A stretch of 64,000 nt of DNA from Cryptomeria japonica (taxonomy: Eukaryota > Streptophyta > Pinopsida > Cupressales > Cupressaceae). Below the pieces are notes generated by a model that saw nothing but the letters and a program-made list of their open reading frames with translations, ran no database searches and was not told where the DNA came from. Positions within the stretch are counted from its first letter, which is position 1, and the number at the start of each line of letters is the position of its first letter. Where the stretch lies: the NCBI RefSeq assembly GCF_030272615.1, contig NC_081406.1, forward strand, positions 231,684,396 to 231,748,395, given 5' to 3'. The position numbers and the translations under genes are program-made. Below, piece by piece: positions 23,372-35,019 of the stretch.

Positions 23372-24758
23372 TGTAGACGTATAAATCTGACCATCTAGTT
23401 AAATAAATATTTATTATTTATTTAATGAACATTAAAACCACATTCCTCTATTAATTAAATTATATTTAATTAATTTCCCCTTTCATCTATTTGATTAATT
23501 AAATTATTCAACTTATTTATTTAAATTCATATAGCCACTTTCTAGCTTTTAATTAAATAAATCACTTTATTTAATTAAATACCCTTCCCCTTTTAATTAA
23601 ATTCACATTTATTTAAAAATCCCCTTGCAATTTAAATAAATCAAATTTTATTTAAATTAGGCAAGTTGTCATTTTTTTTGGAATAAATCACTTTATTTCA
23701 AAAAAATTAAAAAATACCTCCCACTTGCATAACTAATCCTCTTCTAGATTCTTCTAGATTCTTCTAACTACCCTAATTAGCCTAATTCATCTCTTAAACA
23801 TTTGCATAATCCTTAAGAGAATGTCACTTCTCAAAAATCCCCAAAGTTTTGAAATGCATTGAAGGCTTTGTGTCCTCAACAAGTTAACTTTCAAAGTCTT
23901 CCTAACCATTAATGGTTAATCCAACCTCAACTCATGGTTAGAGACTTTCTCTCTAACTTAACCCTCATTTAACCCGAGGGTCTCATCAAACACTCATTGC
24001 TTTGACCCTAGTTATCTTATTAACCCTTGCACAAGAGTTTACCCTTTGGTTAAAAGCTTTATCCACTAACCTAACCCTAACCACACCCTTCTAGGGTGAC
24101 CCTCATGTCTTCTCGGGCATTTAATGCTTCTTACATCCCCTCTCAAGCCACCTCTTGTTGACAATTGTCACCATTTCATTGGTAAAAATTGTAAACATGG
24201 ATTGAGTAACTTTCAATCCTAGCCTTTGTTAAGATTATTGAATCTTAACCATCCATTTCCCTATTTTCTCTATAAATAGGACTCATTTCCTTCATAATCC
24301 ATATCCAAGTCTTTTATGCATCTACACTATAGTCTAATTATATCAAGCATCTTGCCTCTCTTTGTTAGAATAGATTTTTTAAGCATTTAGGAGAATCTTA
24401 ATATGGCATATCCATGTTAGTATATCATGCTAGCTTAGCTTGTTAATATCTTTACTATAATTTCATGATCATCATAGCTTGTATCATATCTTAAACACAT
24501 CATATAGATCTTAGATGCATTCATGCACATAGATCATTTTATCACTCATTCTTGGAGTTGTCATTTGCTCAATGATCTGAGAGCAAAACATTGACTTGAG
24601 GGATCCTATGAGATAGAGAACAATGAGACACATCTTGGGAAGTTAACTTGTTTATACTAGTTTAAACTTAGTTAATCTTTGTATTCAAAAGTTTCATTGG
24701 TATGTTAGCTTTTTTATTTCAATTTTTTGTATTTTGATCACACTAAATCTTGCATACA
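23372..24758 (+). repeat. 5' LTR of Tat/Athila-like element (left end approximate)
   Basis: The proposed start is tgtagacgtataaatc and the end tcttgcataca, four bases before the primer site. The first 320 bp are alternating TTTATTTAATT-type AT blocks. Further in, tctataaataggactc at about 24270 is a good TATA box. No second copy is in the window, so the left end rests on TG and motif only. Confidence 0.5.
24270..24280 (+). promoter_or_regulatory. Candidate TATA box of LTR promoter
   Basis: tctataaatag lies about 480 bp before the LTR end, a typical position for the U3/R promoter of a plant LTR element. Confidence 0.4.
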
Positions 24759-24762
24759 TTTT

Positions 24763-24780
24763 TGGCGCCCACCGTGGGGC
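24763..24780 (+). other. Primer-binding site, TGGCGCC type
   Basis: tggcgcccaccgtggggc follows the LTR end after four bases. This kind of primer site is characteristic of Tat/Athila-type gypsy elements and differs from the initiator Met type used by the inner gypsy, the pol-less element and the copia element here. Confidence 0.75.
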
Positions 24781-24844
24781 TCGTCCCCAAATATAACATC
24801 ATTTTTCATGTAAGTTGAAGACAGGAATCACGCTAGAACACAAA

Positions 24845-25092
24845 AATAGCGCATCTGAGACCTTTTGTAGCGCATCTGCAGATTACTTTAGCGCATTCAC
24901 TACACTATTTAGCTCATAGAAACCATTTTGTAGCGCATAGGAGCTTCATTTCAGCGCTTAGTTCTGACAGATACTCTAGCGCATAGAAACATCACTTTAG
25001 CACATACAGGTTTCAAAGTAGCGCATAGGCTTCATCTTTTAGCGCTTTGGAATCATTATCTAGCACATAAGTTCCATATTTTGGCACATGGA
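24845..25092 (+). repeat. 21-bp periodic minisatellite in leader (about 12 units)
   Basis: The core ttagcgcat (variants tagctcat, tagcgctt, tagcacat) recurs at 24847, 24868, 24890, 24910, 24931, 24952, 24977, 24999, 25019, 25040, 25061 and 25082. Almost every step is 20-22 bp. Sequences between the cores are variable. A smaller group with the same step occurs at 26615, 26637 and 26657. Confidence 0.85.
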
Positions 25093-27421
25093 ACAGACAA
25101 AGAGCAAAATAATTTGTAACAGAATTAGAAATTAGGCTTGTGAAGTCCACCATAAAAATTGGATTTTTGCTAACTGATTGTTTGCAGATTCTAACAGTTG
25201 TTTACAGGGTAAAAAGGAGCTAGATTAGTTTTATTTTCTTTACTTTTTTTTCAAAAGTTGGTAAAAAGAACTCATTTTCTTTCTTTTTTTGTAAAAAGGC
25301 TTAAAATGAACTTCATATTCATTTTGGAGCTTAAAACAAACTTCACACTTTTTTTAGTTCTTAAAAATGAAATTCATTTTGTTTTCTTGCAAGGATAAAA
25401 CGAACAAAAAATTGAACTTATTTTCGCAAGAATAGATCATACTTCTTTTTGGGCTCTTAAAAAGAACAAAACAAACTTTTAGTTCTGTAAGGTAAAAAGA
25501 ACAAGCCATTTGTGATTTCGGTAACAAAAGAACAAACCACTTCAAAGTTAAAGTTTTCCTTTCAAAGTTGAAACTGTTGTTATCCATTTGATGATTTACT
25601 TTTGTTGACAAGGATTTACTTTCAAAAGTTCAAGTTTTACTATCTTTTCACATATTGCTATCTTGGGTTAAAAAGAACCACATGTATTTTGGAGCAACGT
25701 TTCTAAGGTAGCTTTTAGAAAACAATTGCAATATTGGATAAAAATAAAGTGTGTATTATGTGTTTTGAATGTGTTAGATATATGCTCTCCCCTTAATTGG
25801 GTGATCAAAATGCCAAACACACCATTTTCAATCTTCCTTTCAATTTAGCATTGAGATAAATTCTTTAGCAGGTATGCCCTCCCGAGGTGCCTATAAGGCC
25901 AGTGTGAGGGGAACGACCTAAGTGGGAATGACTTTATCGCCAAGTATTCCAACCCACTATAATTAAATGTGGAGGCTGATGAAAATCCCCTCCAACGGTT
26001 TTGCTCAATGATTAGCCTTCCCCTAGTATCCTTGTGATACGTAAAGCCTTTGTTCTAAAGGTTGGGAAGCCTCCCAAGGGAGTTTATCACTGAAGATCGA
26101 ATAGAAGCCTAATTACGAACTGTAGAACTAGAAGCCTCGCCGTGTCAGTTTTACCAAACATTTCTAATATCATAGTGAAAGGGTGGGGAAGAATCCACCC
26201 CCAAGACACTCACCATATATCTCCCAAGAAAAAGATCCAATTGAGGAGCAATCTTATTTGGTTCAACTTATGGACAAAGGCAAAAAAATGGGCTCACCTT
26301 AGGGTGTGACAGGGTTGTTTGAGCTGACAGAGTATCAAGTGTGGGCTATTGATATTTTAAATGATCTTTGAGAATAGAGAGGTCTATCTGATGTGTCTCT
26401 CTTGAGCAAACCCGTGAAAACAAACAAGGATTTGAAAAAAATCCTATTGAACATACACTATCTATTTAGCATAGACAAACTGTTCTTTTGTTTACTGTGT
26501 TTTCAAATGTTCTTTTTAGAGGATTATCCATCAAAACACCAGATTTGTTTGAAAGATTTTACAAAATTCATCAAACAAAGAAACCAGGGCAACATAACGC
26601 ACCTGAGCATCTATTTAGTGCATTGGATTCATTCTTTAGTACATAAACAGTCTATTTTAGCACATATCAAAAAGTGTCCAAAACAAAGAGCAGGTTATCA
26701 ACAATTTTGTAAATTTAACATCAGTTTCAGATACCCTTTTAGGTCATCTGTCAAAATTAGCCTGAACTGGAGAAATTTATCAAAGCAGTATCATTTGTCG
26801 TGATTTTAGTTTCACATATCAACATCAAAATACTGAGTTAAGTTATCCAAAGTTAGTCCAAACACATCAAGTTTCCAAAAATTAAAGATATATCATTATT
26901 TATCAGGAAACTTTATCATATCATTTTAGACATACTTAGTCATATCAATAGGAGCATATCAAATCCTATGTTCAACTAAGTAAACTTAGATACCAAAAAC
27001 AAAGTATTTATCAACCGAAAATGAAACTTTTATCACTTGTATGACCACTTCTGAATAGTTACGAAGGAATAATCTCCATCAGAAAACTGATTTGAAGAGA
27101 AAACAACCAAGTTAAGAGAAAATCTTAAAAAGAAGAAAATTTCTCTACATAAACCATAAACTCTTCCTAAAACACCACACTTTCTTACACCACTTTCATA
27201 CCTATCTACACGGTAAATGAACAGAGTTTGACGAGGAAAATTTACAAGCACATGCCTTTCAACAAAAAAATAGCCTTTTCTCAACATCTCACCGAAGCAG
27301 GAAAAATCAATTTGGCTTATTTTCCCAAGGATCCAATCACATATTAAGTCAACTTGAGTCATGCTCATTTTTACACAATCTCATAAAAAACATTGAGTGG
27401 GAAGAAGAACTAGAATCAAGC
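25093..27421 (+). other. Rest of retroelement leader, with GC-richer island
   Basis: Mostly A/T-rich and non-coding. A sharply different, GC-richer island covers about 25860-26240 (for example cctcccgaggtgcctataag and gggaagcctcccaaggg) and may fold. The open stretch 26393-26803 lacks an ATG at its start and has no motif. A second small cluster of the 21-bp repeat is at 26596-26664. Confidence 0.5.
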
Positions 27422-28514
27422 ATGGGACATAGAGAAGTTAACACTTGGAAAAACTACCTAAATATGGAAGAAGAAGAAATAACAGATGAAGTTATTGAGG
27501 AGACACAACAAGACCCCAACCTACACAAACTTCTTGAGAAACTCATCGAGATGGATAAACAAAAATACTTCCTCCTGCTATCTAGCAAAGGTATCAAAAT
27601 CCCTGAGGATTTTGACATAGGACAACCAAAACAAACTAAGAGCATCAAAAAGACAAAATCAAGAACACACACCTCTAACATTGATCATGACAATACACAT
27701 GATCTTAGCGATCCCAATGATCAAGGTGACACCAACCATCAGGATACTAATACTGGAAACAATCCCCTCACTATAGTCACACAACAACTACAAGCACTTC
27801 AACAACAAATGGAAGACATGCGACAAGGAACTACCACGCAATATTCATTAGAGGATATTCGTCCTTATTCGTTTGATCGAAGTCTGAACATGGCACCATT
27901 CCCACCAAACTCTGAAATACCAAAGTATGACAAATACAATGGTAAAAATGATCCTTGTGATCACGTAAGGGAATTTTACATGATGAGCTTGGAGTTTTCT
28001 CACAATGACACTTATATGATGAGGTTATTTCCAAGGAGCCTATGGGGAGGAACAATGGAATGGCTTTCAAATATCACAACTCCCATCAGATCTTTGAGGA
28101 GTTGGTGAAAAAATTTATTTCCCAATATTCTTATAACATTCAACACAAAGTTACCATGCTTGATCTTTGCAATACAAAACAAAAGAACAATGAATCATTC
28201 ATGATGTTCTTGCAAAGATGGAGATGATTGATCTCTAGATATCTCTGAACTGTACCTGAAAAGGAGAAAATGGAATTTTCGCAAACAATCTTCATGACGA
28301 AATGAGCTATCGACTTAAACTACAATGTCTACCTAGTTTTAAAAAGTTGATAGAAAATGGCATCCAGATAGAAGAATCCTCAATCAAAAGAGGAACTTTA
28401 AAGTTCTCTAAAGAAGGTGCTAGTTCATCAAATAGCAACAACAACAATTACTACAACCACTTAGACAAATCTAAATTTTGGACAAGAAACAAGACTTGTA
28501 AGGAAGTTAAGTAG
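27422..28514 (+). pseudogene. gag of Tat/Athila-like gypsy element
   Basis: It starts at ATG 27422 (MGHREVNTWKNYLNMEEEE) with an acidic, Gln/Asn-rich N-terminal part and a short QQLQALQQQMEDM coiled coil. The central retrotransposon gag domain follows: PPNSEIPKYDKYNGKNDPCD, FYMMSLEFSHNDTYMMRLF, then in a second frame FEELVKKFISQYSYNIQHKV and FMMFLQRWR. A frameshift lies at about 28060-28085, with further stops at about 28227-28300. A third block (28302-28514) holds LKLQCLPSFKKLIENGIQIE. No zinc knuckle is seen. Well over half the gag sequence is still readable, but it is broken. Confidence 0.8.
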
Positions 28515-28552
28515 CGGAACAACTTCCTACATTAACCTTGAGAGGAGGGTAA

Positions 28553-29338
28553 TGCAAAAACTTTTACAGACTATCACAACAACTACTCAAAACATAAATA
28601 TATATAATAACAATCAAACCATAACACAAAGCTTTACGTGGGGAAAACCCTTTCGGGAGAAAAAACTTACACTCCAAAAGCCACCCAATATATTATTTAG
28701 CAATCAAAAACATATTACAATATACTTGTAGAGAAAGCTCTTCGCAAGAGTACCACTAATCAGAGATTCAGAGGTAACTCAATAGCTATAAGACTCTTAC
28801 ACATAACTTCTATCTCACGCACCTCATATATAGGAGATACAATACAAGAAACTGTCAAATAGTATTACAAAACCATGGGCTAAAACTTCCCAATAAGGTG
28901 TAGCAGACCTTATCTCCCTTCTAGATTCCCTATGATGTGTCCAATGTATTTTATATTTTCCTATTTCAGGAGTACAAATTTCGGAGGCCATAACTTGAGA
29001 ACTGTGTGTCCTATTGACAAACTGTTTGAAGCATTGAAAAGCTCGTGAAGTGCTCTATTGCCTTGTAAACTGATACACCATTTATGCCCACTTTTCAGGG
29101 TGTTTCGAGGCCTCTAAAGTCCTCAAAATAAAATTCAAAACTTTTATTGGACCCCTCCAAAGTGGAAATTTAATATCTTCAAAACTAGTTGTGATCTTGC
29201 AACGTAACTTTACCGGAATATTTATCTAGCCAACCAAAAGCTTCGGGGAGAATTTTGCACCATTTCATGCTCAAATAAAAACTTACTATAAACAATAACC
29301 TTATGTAAATGCAATGTTCAAACACCATTTTCCCAACA
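28553..29338 (-). repeat. 3' LTR of minus-strand copia element
   Basis: In element orientation it starts TGTTGGGAAAATGGTG at 29338, right after a polypurine tract reading AAGTGGGAGATT. The far end is placed at tgcaaaaact (28553), but it could extend some 30 bp further left (ccttgagaggagggtaatg looks element-like). It contains gtggggaaaaccctttcgg. No second copy is present in the window. Confidence 0.6.
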
Positions 29339-29400
29339 AATCTCCCACTTGTCGAACACCTTGCAAGAGGAAAGGGAGTATCAACACAATAAATCAATTG

Positions 29401-29890
29401 CTAGGGGCCATGAGGCCCACATACTTTGAACTTCTTTGTGCTCACAACCTTAATTAAAGAATCTGCAACATTCATCAAAGTTTCTACCTTAACCAACTTC
29501 ACCCTGCCATCTTCAACCATATCTTTGACAAAATGATACTGAACATCAATGTGCTTGGTCCGAGCATGAAATGTTGGGTCCTTAGCTAGGCAGATCACAC
29601 TCTAACTATTACAATAAACTATTACGGATCCTTGTTTTTTTTCCAATGTCTGAACACAGTCTCCTAAGACAAATGGCCTCTTTACAAACATGAGTGGCTG
29701 CCATATACTCTGCTTCAGTAGTGGACAAAGCAACCACAGCCTGTCGCTTACTCATCCAACTAGTTGCACCACCAAATAAAGTAAACACATAAGCATTGGT
29801 GGATCTTCTGCTATCATTATCACCTACCTAGTCTGAATCCACATAACCATGAATATCAAGGGAAATCATGTCTCCAATTGAATCCACATT
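29401..29890 (-). pseudogene. Copia RNase H domain, 3' end of pol
   Basis: Minus-strand frames give IHGYVDSD, then [40 protein letters not shown], then FHARTKHIDVQYHFVKDMV and the end VETLMNVADSLIKVVST. These are the RNase H motifs of Ty1/copia pol in order, with catalytic D (YVDSD), E (TEAEY) and the C-terminal D (NVADSL). A stop follows VDSD, and a frameshift near 29620-29640 separates two blocks. Everything upstream (RT, integrase, protease, gag) is cut off abruptly at 29890, where the tandem array starts. Confidence 0.88.
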
Positions 29891-32800
29891 AGGAGATCAT
29901 ATTGTCCTAAGGGGTCATCTAGTGTCTTAAGGGGTTATATGGTGTCATTAGGGGTCATAAGGGGCCACGCATGTGTCAGAACATAATATGACCCCTTAGG
30001 ACACCATATGGACATCATATGTGTTGGCATTGACAAAACCGGTTAATCCAGAGAACCGGTATATGCGTTGAGATTTGTCATTGATGTCTAACACTAACCG
30101 GTGGAGTGGTATCGATGGAGTGGTGTATCTCAGTAGTAAACGTGATGACTTGTAAATACATGGAAACAACATAAGAGATAGATGACCAAGGTTCAATCAG
30201 CTCAAGGGAAGGCAGACTAAGCTAACTAGTCTGTCACTCAAGAAGATCGGTGTTGAGGTCAAATCTTCAGGTTGGTCATTTTGATGATGATGAAGTCACA
30301 AAAGGTGACTTAGGAAAGAAGGCTTGAGGTTGTATGCAAACCGTAACCTCATTGGCAAACATGAAAAGAGACTTGATGTAAGCACAACAAACCGACAATC
30401 AAAGGATGAATCGGTAATGTAGAGCGCAGTGGTATACTAGTACACTAGTGAGGCAGAAGGAAGATAGGTTATCACCATAAATCTCGGAGTGGTGATTGGT
30501 TATTTAGTTGTGGTAGAAAAAGGTGAGTTGGTGAGCTTGTGTCTACGCCAAACTAAAGGTTGGTGAAGTCAACTTCAGTCATCATGAAATTAAGCCATGA
30601 TTACTTGTGGATTTTCTGGTTCGCATTTATAAGACTGAACCCGACCCATAAGTCACTATTTTTGGGGGATGCGGTGGCAGAATTGGTTGAGTAGTTGGCG
30701 GAATTGTTGCATAGTGTGCAAAGCAAGAGAAGGAAGATTTGAATTCTAAATCTACCAAAATTTGTGATTGCATTAATTAAGGAAACACCTGAAGGTGATG
30801 GCAAATAATTTATAAAGTATTTTGAGTTCATTCAAAATATTTTTTATCCTAAAATTCGCAAAGTACAAATCATGTGCAAGGCGATCCAAAAAGTGTAGAG
30901 TAGAGTGTGAGGAAGTGCTAAAATATTTAGCAGAGCAGAGAGTGTATGAGGTAGACCGACAGAGTGCAGAGCCGAGGCTAAGAGGACTGATAGAGTGCAG
31001 AGTCAAGGATCATAAGACTGACTAAGTGCAGAGTCTAAGGTATAAGCAAAAAATCAGTGTTGTGCAGAGAAGACACAACCGGTGTGGATAGAGTATGATT
31101 TTCATTATGATCTGATCAAGCTATGAGTAGCTACTTCAACAGATCATCTTTTTGTTGCTTTCTAACCATTGCAACTCAAATCCCTTAACCAGGTAGACTT
31201 TGACAGGTCCCTTTGTAAAATTCCTTAACCAGGTGACATCTTAATTGATATTCTTAAGTCCTTTAACTAGACTACCTTTAACAGGGTAAAGGCATTGACA
31301 CGCCTTAAATAAAATCCCTTAACCAGGTGGCACCTAACATCGTCTTTGTAATCTCCTAACATGGATGGCTCTTCACCGAGCGTACTCCAGAAGAGTACAA
31401 ATTTTGTGAGTTCCTACTCAAATCGTGGTTTTCTCCCATTTGGGTTTCCACGAGATAAATCTTGGTGTCACAGTGTATATTTTCATGCATGCATATTCTT
31501 CTGCAGTAATTGTTTATATTGATGAGTATTAAGTTAGTGCAAACTTGAGTTAAAAGTTTTTTAATTCTGCAAAACTGGTAAAGTGTTGATTCACCCCTCC
31601 CCTCTCAACACCGGTTGGGACTAACAATATGGTCCTAAGGGGCCACACATGTGTTACAACACCATATGACCCATTAGGACATCATATTGTCCTAAGGGGT
31701 CATATGGTGTCCTAAGGGGTCATATGGTGTTGTTAGGCGTCATATGGGGTTCTTTAGGGGCCACACATGTGTTAGAACACCATATGACCCCTTAGGACAC
31801 CATATGAACATCATATGGTCCTAAGGGGTCATATGTTGTCGTCAGGAGTTGTATGGTGTCCCAAGGGGTCATATAGTGTTGTTAGGGGTCATATGGGGTC
31901 CTAAGGGGCCACACATGTGTTAGAAGACCATATGACCCCTTAGGAAACCATATGATCCATGAGGACATCATAGTGTACTAAGGGGTCACATGGTGTCATA
32001 TGATTCATGTTGTGTACTAGGATGTTAAAAGGGGTCATATGGTGTCGTTCAGGGTCATATGGGGTCCTAAGGGGCAACACATATGCTAGAACACCATATG
32101 ACCCATTAGAAAACCATATGACCTATTAGGACATCATATTGTCCTAAGGAGTTATAAGGTGTCCTAAGGAGCCATATGGCGTCTTAAGGAGTCATATGGG
32201 GTCCTAAGGGTCCACACATGTGGTAGAACATCATATGACCCCATAGGAGACCATATGAACATCATATGGTCCTAAGGGGTCATATGGTGTCGTGAGGGGT
32301 CATATGGTGTCCTAAGGGGTCATATGGTGTTGTTAGGGGTCATATGGGGTCCTAAGGGGCCACACATGTGTTAGAAGACCATATGACCCCTTATGACACA
32401 TTATGACCTATTAGGACATAATATTGTCCTACGGAGTCGTATGGTGTCATAAGGGGTCATGTCAAGTACTAGGATGTTAAAAGGGGTCATATGGTGTCCT
32501 AAGGAGTCATATGGTGTCCTAAGGGGTCATATGGTGTTATTAGGGGTCATATGGGGTCCTAAGGGGCCAAACCTGTGTTAGAAGACCATGTGACCCCTTA
32601 GGACACCGCATGACCCATTAGGACATCATATTGTCCTAATGGGTCATATGGTGTCATAAGGGATCATGTCAAAAACTAGGATCTTAAAAGGAGTCACATG
32701 GTATCGTAAGGGGTCATATAGTGTCGTTAGGGGTCATATGGGGTCCTAAGAGGCCACACATGTGCTAGAACACCATATGACCCCTTAGGACACCATATGA

Positions 32801-33965
32801 CCCATTAGGACATCATATTATCCTAAGGGGTCATATGGTGTCCTAAGGGATCATATGGTATCGTTAAGGGTCATATGGGGTCCTAAGGGGTGACACATAT
32901 GTTAGAACATCATATGACCCCATAGGACACCATATGGACATGATATGGTCCTAAGGAGTGATATGATGTCGTGAGGGGTCGTATGGTGTCCTAAGATATC
33001 ATATGGTGTCGTTAGAAGTCATATGGGGTCCTTAGGGGCCACACATGTGTTAGAAGACCATATGACCCCTTAGGATAGCATATGACCCATTAGGACATTA
33101 TATTGTCCTAAAGGATCATATGGTGTCGTAAGGGGTCATGTCATGTACTAGGATGTTAAAAGGGTTCATATGGTGTCTTGAGGGGTCATATGGTGTCCTA
33201 AAAGGTCATATGGTGTTCCAAGGGATCATATGGTGTGCTAAGGGGTCATATGGTGTCGTTAGGGGTGATATGGGGCCACGCATGTGTTACAATACCATAT
33301 GACCCCTTAGGACACCATATGGACATCATATGGTCCCAAGGAGTCATGTGTTGTCGTGAGGGGTCATATGGTTTCCTAAGGGTTCATATTGTGTCATTAG
33401 GGGTCATATGGGGTCCTAAGGGGCCACACATGTTAGAAGACAATATGACCCCTTAGGACAACATATGACCCATTAGGACATCGTAATGTCCTAAGGGGTC
33501 ATATGGTGTCACAATGGGTCATGTCATGTACTTGGATGTTACAAGGGGTCATGTGGTTTCTTGAGGGTTCATATGGTGTCCTAAGGAGCCACACATGTGC
33601 TAGAACACCATATGACCGGTTAGGACACCATATGACCCATTAGGACATCATATTATTCTAAGGGGTCATATGGTTTCCTAAGGGGTCATATGGCATCGTT
33701 AGGGGTCATGTGGGATCCTAAGGGGCCATGCATGTGTTAGAACACCATATGACCCCTTATGATACAATATGGACATCATATGGTCCTAAGGGGTCATATG
33801 GTGTACTAAGGGGTCATATAGTGTCATTAGGGGTCATATGGGGTCTTGAGGGGCCACACATGTGTTAGAAGATCATATGACCCATTGAGACACCTTATGA
33901 CCACTTAGGATACCATATGACCCATTAGGACATGTTGTCATAAGGGGTCATATGGTGTCATCGGG
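29891..33965. repeat. CATATG/CCTAAGG quasi-palindromic tandem array
   Basis: About 2.45 kb of short units (plus a 1.6-kb insertion), roughly 20 bp each, with a consensus near cctaaggggtcatatggtgt. Each unit has two palindromic cores, CATATG and CCTAAGG. Units occur in direct orientation and as the reverse complement (acaccatatgaccccttagg) within the same array. A marker phrase, ggggccacacatgtgttaga, returns roughly every 120-230 bp (most often about 140-160), giving a higher-order period. No coding or CRISPR-like spacer content. The same family recurs at 59341-60480. Confidence 0.92.
30017..31631 (+). mobile_element. Solo LTR inserted in the tandem array
   Basis: The 1605-bp insert 30022-31626 runs tgttggcattgac...gggactaaca. 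It is flanked by atatg on both sides (30017-30021, 31627-31631). Removing it restores the array phrase gacatcatatggtcctaagg exactly. Near its end it has gattcacccctcccctctca, and inside it ccttaaccaggtg and cctttaacagggtaaa phrases. Both are shared with the LTRs of the element at 49490-57512, so it is a related LTR in plus orientation. There is no internal coding region and no second LTR, hence solo. Confidence 0.85.
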
Positions 33966-34600
33966 GAGTAAATAAAGAGATAAAGGTAGAGAAAGGGAAA
34001 TATACTTAGAGAGGGTGATAGAGGAAGAGAGGGAGAGGTAGATTAATCATGTATAGAGGAAGATATATAAAGAAAAAGGGATATATAGAAAGAGATATTT
34101 ATAGTGAAAGAGATAGAGATGTGAAGATGGAGATAGAGATAGATATGGATAAAAAGTGATAGTGAGAGTAAGACAAATGGAGGGAGAGATGGAGTGAATA
34201 AGTGAGATTTAGAGATCTAATGAGATATAAATATACATGAAGATAGATCTATAGGGGAATAGAGATAGAGGGGACAAGACAGAGAGAGAAAGGAGGTGAT
34301 ATAGACAAGTAATAAATATGTATATTCAGGATAAGGTATATGAGGGAGATAAATAGAGAGTAGAGAGATTAGTAGAGAGATATAGAAATAAGGAGTGACA
34401 AGGATGAAATGGGAGATAGGAATAGAAAGAGGGAGATATATGTATAGATGGATGTAACTTGAGAATTTATTTATCTAGATGGGATAAGAAAAGAAGTGAG
34501 ATAATTAGAGAAGGAAGATCTATAGATAAAATATATTTATATCTAAGTATAGATGTACAAGTGATAGATGAAGGAGGTGATAGGGAAAGAAAAGGGAGAC
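33966..34600 (+). repeat. Polypurine (GA-rich) low-complexity tract
   Basis: It is built of gagagag, agataga and gggaga variants on the plus strand with few pyrimidines except scattered T. It starts immediately where the CATATG array ends. Confidence 0.85.
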
Positions 34601-35019
34601 TTTGTATGCAAAATTTGTGAGTATTTAAAGTTTTAAAAATGAGGGATTAACTAAAGTAAATGATTATAATTATTTTTTGGTCCATAATATAATAGAATTA
34701 CCTTATCCATTTGATAGGTCTCTAAATTACCTTTCCAACGCTTGTAAAAGATTGAAATTTTGATAAGAAATGCAAAAGTTATGCCCATTTTACTAAAGTA
34801 TACTTTTTATGTTGAGAAAAACGGATATCCGATTTGGTTTCCAAAATAGATATCCGATTTGGTTTCCAAAATGGATATCCGATTTGGTCCAAAATGAATA
34901 TCCGATTTGAAAAAACATGACATCACAAATTGGATATCTGTTAATATCGGGTATCTTAACCAAAATAAAATTTTGGTTGACCCAAACAAAAAGTCAAAGA
35001 GGATTTTGGCATGTTTGGC
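34601..35019. repeat. Short 25-bp repeat and unclassified DNA
   Basis: At 34823-34912 three to four near-identical units of 24-25 bp carry gatatccgatttggtttcc. The remaining sequence has no recognised feature. Confidence 0.7.

Larger units (their letters stand above)
23372..28550 (+). mobile_element. 5' part of a Tat/Athila-like Ty3/gypsy element
   Basis: It consists of a probable LTR (23372-24758), a primer-binding site of the TGGCGCC type, a 2.6-kb leader and a gag gene at 27422-28514. It then stops: protease, RT, RNase H and integrase are all missing. The primer-site type and long leader fit the Tat/Athila branch of gypsy. The right side is replaced by the LTR of a minus-strand copia element, so the missing part was deleted or lies elsewhere. 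No target duplication can be scored. Confidence 0.65.

Noticed and set aside
26393-26803. Extra ORF upstream of gag as in Ogre elements
   Set aside because: No ATG at its start, no motif and biased composition; not enough to call a gene.
33235-33456. 73-codon frame inside the array
   Set aside because: Pure translation of the 20-bp unit; the same happens at 59897-60133.
29891-33965. CRISPR-like look of short regular repeats
   Set aside because: Repeats are adjacent or nearly so, occur in both orientations and have no unique spacers of constant length; the surroundings are plant nuclear DNA.
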